Source of the DNA: CAIQJJ01 sp964606085
GTDB taxonomy: Bacteria; Chloroflexota; Anaerolineae; Anaerolineales; UBA4823
Assembly (NCBI GenBank): GCA_964606085.1
Contig: CAZSFD010000037.1
Coordinates: forward strand, 1 to 46,373
DNA length: 46,373 bases
Direction of reading: 5' to 3'
The notes under the pieces are model-generated. The model did no database searches and was not told the DNA's origin. It saw only the letters and a list, made by a program, of their open reading frames with translations. The position numbers were made by a program, and so were the translations under genes. Shown one piece after another: positions 45,755-46,373 of this stretch; positions within the stretch are counted from its first letter, which is position 1, and every line of letters begins with the position of its first letter.

Positions 45755-46373
45755 CTATGGGAGCATGATGTATTGAGGGGCCATGTCTATGGTCAGCGTT
45801 TGTGTTGGCACGACCAGTTCATTGCCATAAACGTCCCACACTTTCTCGGGGATAGCGGGCAATTGGACTTGTAGAGAACCGGCGTCAACCTTCCAGAGTA
45901 ACCATAGGCGTTTGCCATTGTGCATTAATTCAAAACCACGCAATGATGTGTGGCCCAATTCCAGGGTTGTCAGGTCCCTGGTGTAGGTGGCATTGCCAAG
46001 CATTTGGCGTCCAAAGGCGAAGGCGTGAAAGGCGGGTTTGGGGGTCAGGTTGCCATTCAATAAACCTGAATTTCGCCAGCCGAGTGCGTTGTACCAAACT
46101 TCAGCCTTGAGTCCCAGGCTCATGGCAGAAGCATAGGTCTGGGCCAGGTAATAGGCTTTGGTTGCTTCGAAGTTGGCGTCATTGGTGCAGGAATCACACA
46201 AGAGCGCTACTTCGGTATTGACCATGACCTTGCCTGTTACGCCGTAGGCATTCAACACTTGTTGCAGGTAAGCGGCTTTGGCTTTTTGCACCGGGCCGGT
46301 GGTGTCTGAGCGTGAATGCCAGTTGGAATTGCTATATTGGCCCAGGTTGTTGCTATAGTAATCGTAGGCATGG
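45755..46373 (-). CDS. Glycoside hydrolase-like protein, cut by window edge
   Basis: C-terminal 205 residues of a second clan GH-A protein. Its frame is open to the right edge, where HAYDYY, LGQYSNSNWHSRSDTTGPV matches HAYDYY, LGKYGNSNWNSLWNTTGPV of the 44181-45746 product. The probable nucleophile is in MVNTEVALLCD. The C-terminal region again has VWDVYGNEL and a beta-rich end. It is encoded immediately upstream (8 bp) of its paralog, pointing to tandem duplication. The N-terminal half lies outside the window. Confidence 0.85.
   Translation of the reverse strand, partial: HAYDYYSNNLGQYSNSNWHSRSDTTGPVQKAKAAYLQQVLNAYGVTGKVMVNTEVALLCDSCTNDANFEATKAYYLAQTYASAMSLGLKAEVWYNALGWRNSGLLNGNLTPKPAFHAFAFGRQMLGNATYTRDLTTLELGHTSLRGFELMHNGKRLWLLWKVDAGSLQVQLPAIPEKVWDVYGNELVVPTQTLTIDMAPQYIMLP

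Noticed and set aside
1..46373. tRNA, rRNA, CRISPR array, transposase or prophage genes
   Set aside because: None was recognised on either strand. The repeats present are short palindromes without the regular repeat-spacer pattern of CRISPR.

Overview
The window looks like a piece of a GC-rich chromosome from the Chloroflexota, probably an Anaerolineae-type lineage. This is inferred from the style of the proteins (a solo XPB/Ssl2-type helicase C-terminal protein, paired NarL-type two-component systems beside ABC exporters, TPR lipoprotein-like proteins, a long-form HisG) and from the many small palindromic repeats between genes. No tRNA, rRNA, CRISPR array or insertion sequence was seen.

Layout. 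Positions 1-399 hold no supported gene but carry an array of four hairpins. 400-3439 (minus) is a sugar ABC importer (two permeases and a binding lipoprotein) behind a promoter with a LacI-type operator. 3590-5710 (plus) encodes a SixA-like phosphatase and the helicase-C-terminal protein. 5772-10261 (minus) is a HerA-like ATPase followed by two related membrane-anchored TPR proteins. A MerR regulator with two GyrI-like domains follows (10460-11815, plus). 11885-12629 holds a broken RelE-like gene and a DUF4258/YgiT zinc-finger pair. 12791-17800 (minus) is an ABC-2 exporter with its own sensor kinase, GNAT enzyme and response regulator. 17971-18497 is a RelE-type toxin-antitoxin pair, and 18675-24061 (plus) is a second, FtsX-type ABC transporter with its own kinase and regulator. 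24085-30533 contains an MFS transporter, an RraA-like protein, a malic enzyme (MaeB) and a PAS/HD-GYP regulator.

30513-38848 (minus) is a histidine operon, hisG-D-C-B-(DinB-like)-A-[toxin-antitoxin]-H-F-IE. It lacks only an obvious histidinol-phosphatase. It starts from a nearly leaderless promoter with a short leader peptide containing three consecutive His codons, followed by alternative antiterminator and terminator hairpins: a classical ribosome-mediated attenuator. A TumE/DUF6516-type toxin-antitoxin pair sits between hisA and hisH with start/stop overlaps on both sides. Most gaps in this operon are filled by stuttered short-word hairpins. One word (CGTGATT) has entered two coding regions, so HisIE and HisC carry the identical insert LTNHESRIT.

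38900-42811 (minus) is rpoB, standing apart from rpoC and carrying a large insertion near its C-terminus. The right end has a glycosyltransferase and two tandem glycoside-hydrolase-like genes, the last cut by the window edge. The most notable points are the his attenuator, the coding repeat shared by two his enzymes, the embedded toxin-antitoxin pair, and a family of five 26-bp AAATTAATTT-centred palindromes found only around the two ABC/two-component modules.
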